Shown here piece after piece: positions 13,857 to 15,633 of a DNA stretch of 15,633 nucleotides. Within the stretch, counting starts at the first letter, position 1; each line of letters begins with the position of its first letter. Made by a program: the position numbers and the translations under genes. Location of the stretch: NCBI GenBank assembly GCA_019113665.1, contig DXGW01000012.1, positions 1 to 15,633 of the forward strand, in the 5' to 3' direction. The DNA comes from Candidatus Alistipes excrementipullorum. GTDB taxonomy: Bacteria > Bacteroidota > Bacteroidia > Bacteroidales > Rikenellaceae. The notes beneath the pieces are model-generated. The model worked only from the letters and a program-made list of their open reading frames with translations. It searched no databases and was not told the origin of the DNA.

Positions 13857-15633
13857 TTATCGTTTGAACTCCACAACAAGCGCGCTGTACGGCTCTACAG
13901 GCGTCGTGTCGGTCACTGTGCACGCTTCGCCGGTCACCACGTTGCGGCCGTCGTGCAGCGAAGCGGCGATTTCGGCATACTTGCTCCACTCCGGGCAGCG
14001 GGTCTGCGGCGTGTTGTTGATGAAGACGAACACGGCATCGGTATCGTTGTAGCGGAAGTAGGCGTAGGTGTTGTCGCGTTTGAGGAAGTGCATGGTGCGC
14101 CCGGTGTGTATAACCTCCTTGCCCTTGCGCCAGTTGAACAGGCGTTGCGTGTAGTCGAACAGCTCGCTCTGCTCGCGGTTGCGCTGTGCGGGGTCGAAGA
14201 GGTTGACCTTGTCGCCCGGCCAGCCGCCCGGGAAGTCGACGCGCAGGCCGCCATGGCCCTGCGAAAGGTCTTTCGAACGGAACATCATCTCGTCGCCAGA
14301 GAATATCTGCGGTATGCCGCGCATCGTGGCCAGCATGGCCATCGTCAGTTTCATCTTGCGCAGGTCGCCGTGCAGCACGTCGGCTATGCGGTCGGTGTCA
14401 TGGTTGGCGACGAAGATCATCATCTTCTGCAGGTCATGGTAGACGAAGTCGTGCGAGAGGCAGTCGTAGACGCGCATCATGCCTTCGTTCCACTGCACCT
14501 TCTCCTCGTTGAGCCCCATGCATATGGCGTCGCGCAGCGGGAAATCCATGATCGACGGCAGGTGAGAGTCGAAACCGTCCCTGTTGGGGTTGCCGCCCTG
14601 CCAGTATGCCAGTTGCGGAATGGAGGCGGTCCAGCACTCGCCGACGATGTTGAAGTCGGGATATTCGTCGAGGACGGCAGCGCACCATTGGCTCATCGGC
14701 ACCTTCTCGTTGTAGGGATATGTGTCTACGCGGAAGCCGTCCAGATCGGCATATTCGATCCACCAGATGGCCCACTGTTCGAAATAACGGCGAACGAACT
14801 CGTTGTCGAGGTTCATGTCGGGCATCGACGGGACGAACCAGCCGCTCTCCTGAATGTTGAGGTCGTATTTCGAGGCATTGGGGTCCATGTTGGTCGAGAA
14901 GGCGGCGTTTGTGCCGGTATATTCGGGGAACTGGTGTATCCAGTCCCCGAACGGCATGGCCTTGTGCCACCAGTGGCCCAGACCGCAGTGGTTGGGGACC
15001 ATGTCCATTATGACCTTGATGCCGTGTTTGTGGGCTTCGGCCACGAAGTCGCGGTACGACTCGTTCGTGCCGAAACGTGGGTCTATATGGTAGTAGTCGT
15101 CGCACGCATAGCCGTGGTACGAGCCTTCGGCGGCGTTGTCCAGCAGCAACGGCGTGGACCATACGGCCGTGGCGCCGAGCGACGCCATATAGTCGAGGTG
15201 TGCCGTCATGCCGGCGATGTCGCCGCCGTGGCGGCCAAAGAAGGCGTTGCGGTCGCAACCCTCGATGCATTCGGCCACGGTGTCGTTTGTCGGGTCACCG
15301 TTGGCGAAACGGTCGGGCATGAGCAGGTAGATCATGTCGGCCGTGGTGAAACTCTTGCGTTCGCGCGAGCCCTCGCGGCGCCTGCCTATCTCGTAGGCGT
15401 ATTTGAAACTCTCGTCCCCGCGGGTGAATACCAGGTGGTACGTCCCGGCCTCGGCACGCTGCGAGATCTCGATGTCCACGAACAGGAAGTCGGGATTGTC
15501 GGCCTTGTGCGTGCCGGTGACCTTCACGCCGCGGCCTTCGGCTACCGCAACCGCGCAGGCCGAGATATCCTTGCCGTGCACCATCAGCTGCAGGGGTGTA
15601 TGCATGCCCACCCACCACGACAGCGGTTCGGCA
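13857..15633 (-). CDS. GH13 alpha-amylase-family enzyme, neopullulanase/SusA-like (5' truncated)
   Basis: The frame is open to the window edge. Upstream of the apparent GTG/ATG starts the visible residues AEPLSWWVGMHTPLQL match the conserved N-terminal domain of cyclomaltodextrinase/neopullulanase-type enzymes, so the true start and any signal peptide are missing. About 591 residues are visible. Numbered from the first visible residue, the GH13 regions are: region I MDMVPNHCG (about 209-217); region II GFRVDT with nucleophile D303; region III GECW with acid/base E332; region IV NHD with D412. Region V is MPDMN, close to the MPKLN of the neopullulanase subfamily. The 'HGGDIAGMTAHLDYMASLG' and 'SYHGYACDDYYHIDPRFGT' stretches are typical of this group. 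A small C-terminal beta-domain ends VEPYSALVVEFKR. It should cleave alpha-1,4 bonds in malto-oligosaccharides, pullulan or cyclodextrins. GH13 followed by GH97 is the susA-susB order of B. thetaiotaomicron. It is named without a symbol because the N-terminus and locus are incomplete. Confidence 0.9.
   Translation of the reverse strand, partial: AEPLSWWVGMHTPLQLMVHGKDISACAVAVAEGRGVKVTGTHKADNPDFLFVDIEISQRAEAGTYHLVFTRGDESFKYAYEIGRRREGSRERKSFTTADMIYLLMPDRFANGDPTNDTVAECIEGCDRNAFFGRHGGDIAGMTAHLDYMASLGATAVWSTPLLLDNAAEGSYHGYACDDYYHIDPRFGTNESYRDFVAEAHKHGIKVIMDMVPNHCGLGHWWHKAMPFGDWIHQFPEYTGTNAAFSTNMDPNASKYDLNIQESGWFVPSMPDMNLDNEFVRRYFEQWAIWWIEYADLDGFRVDTYPYNEKVPMSQWCAAVLDEYPDFNIVGECWTASIPQLAYWQGGNPNRDGFDSHLPSIMDFPLRDAICMGLNEEKVQWNEGMMRVYDCLSHDFVYHDLQKMMIFVANHDTDRIADVLHGDLRKMKLTMAMLATMRGIPQIFSGDEMMFRSKDLSQGHGGLRVDFPGGWPGDKVNLFDPAQRNREQSELFDYTQRLFNWRKGKEVIHTGRTMHFLKRDNTYAYFRYNDTDAVFVFINNTPQTRCPEWSKYAEIAASLHDGRNVVTGEACTVTDTTPVEPYSALVVEFKR

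Overview
The window looks like a chromosomal segment from a GC-rich member of the Bacteroidales, most likely an Alistipes-like (Rikenellaceae) organism; the genus is an inference. The grounds are a TamL-type Omp85 protein, a nadK-uppS-bamA-ompH-ompH gene order, a GH13/GH97 pair resembling susA-susB, TAnnTTTG-type -7 promoter boxes, and a general lack of Shine-Dalgarno sequences. Coding DNA is GC-rich by eye and the short intergenic gaps are AT-rich. No mobile elements, tRNA or rRNA genes, CRISPR arrays or phage genes were seen, and no gap reaches 300 bases.

The layout is four blocks of alternating direction. (1) 1-2855, plus strand: the 3' part of a TamL gene, then a HAD-family phosphatase 1 nt downstream. 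(2) 2970-8443, minus strand: nadK -> uppS -> bamA -> ompH (first) -> ompH (second), an envelope-biogenesis cluster. Blocks 1 and 2 converge on a bidirectional hairpin terminator at 2875-2909. (3) 8499-11444, plus strand: pdxJ -> CCA tRNA nucleotidyltransferase -> patatin-like hydrolase, diverging from nadK across a 55-nt AT-rich gap that contains a perfect 16-nt palindrome. (4) 11566-15633, minus strand: a 5'-truncated GH13 enzyme followed by a GH97 alpha-glucosidase, ending in a hairpin plus T-run at 11467-11503.

Functionally, blocks 1 and 2 carry two Omp85 proteins, BamA and TamL, and two Skp/OmpH-like periplasmic chaperones. They also carry UppS, which makes the lipid carrier for peptidoglycan and O-antigen, and NadK. 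Block 3 holds cofactor synthesis (PdxJ), tRNA 3'-end maturation and a probable cytosolic lipid acyl hydrolase. Block 4 is a periplasmic alpha-glucan degradation pair in the same order as susA-susB, but no SusC/SusD genes are visible.

Most of the window is ordinary housekeeping DNA and I found no convincing undescribed system. The most unusual features are regulatory. The first ompH has a 9-base Shine-Dalgarno match, which is rare in this phylum. A near-repeat of the -7 box motif lies before uppS and before ompH, and the uppS copy would imply an almost leaderless transcript.
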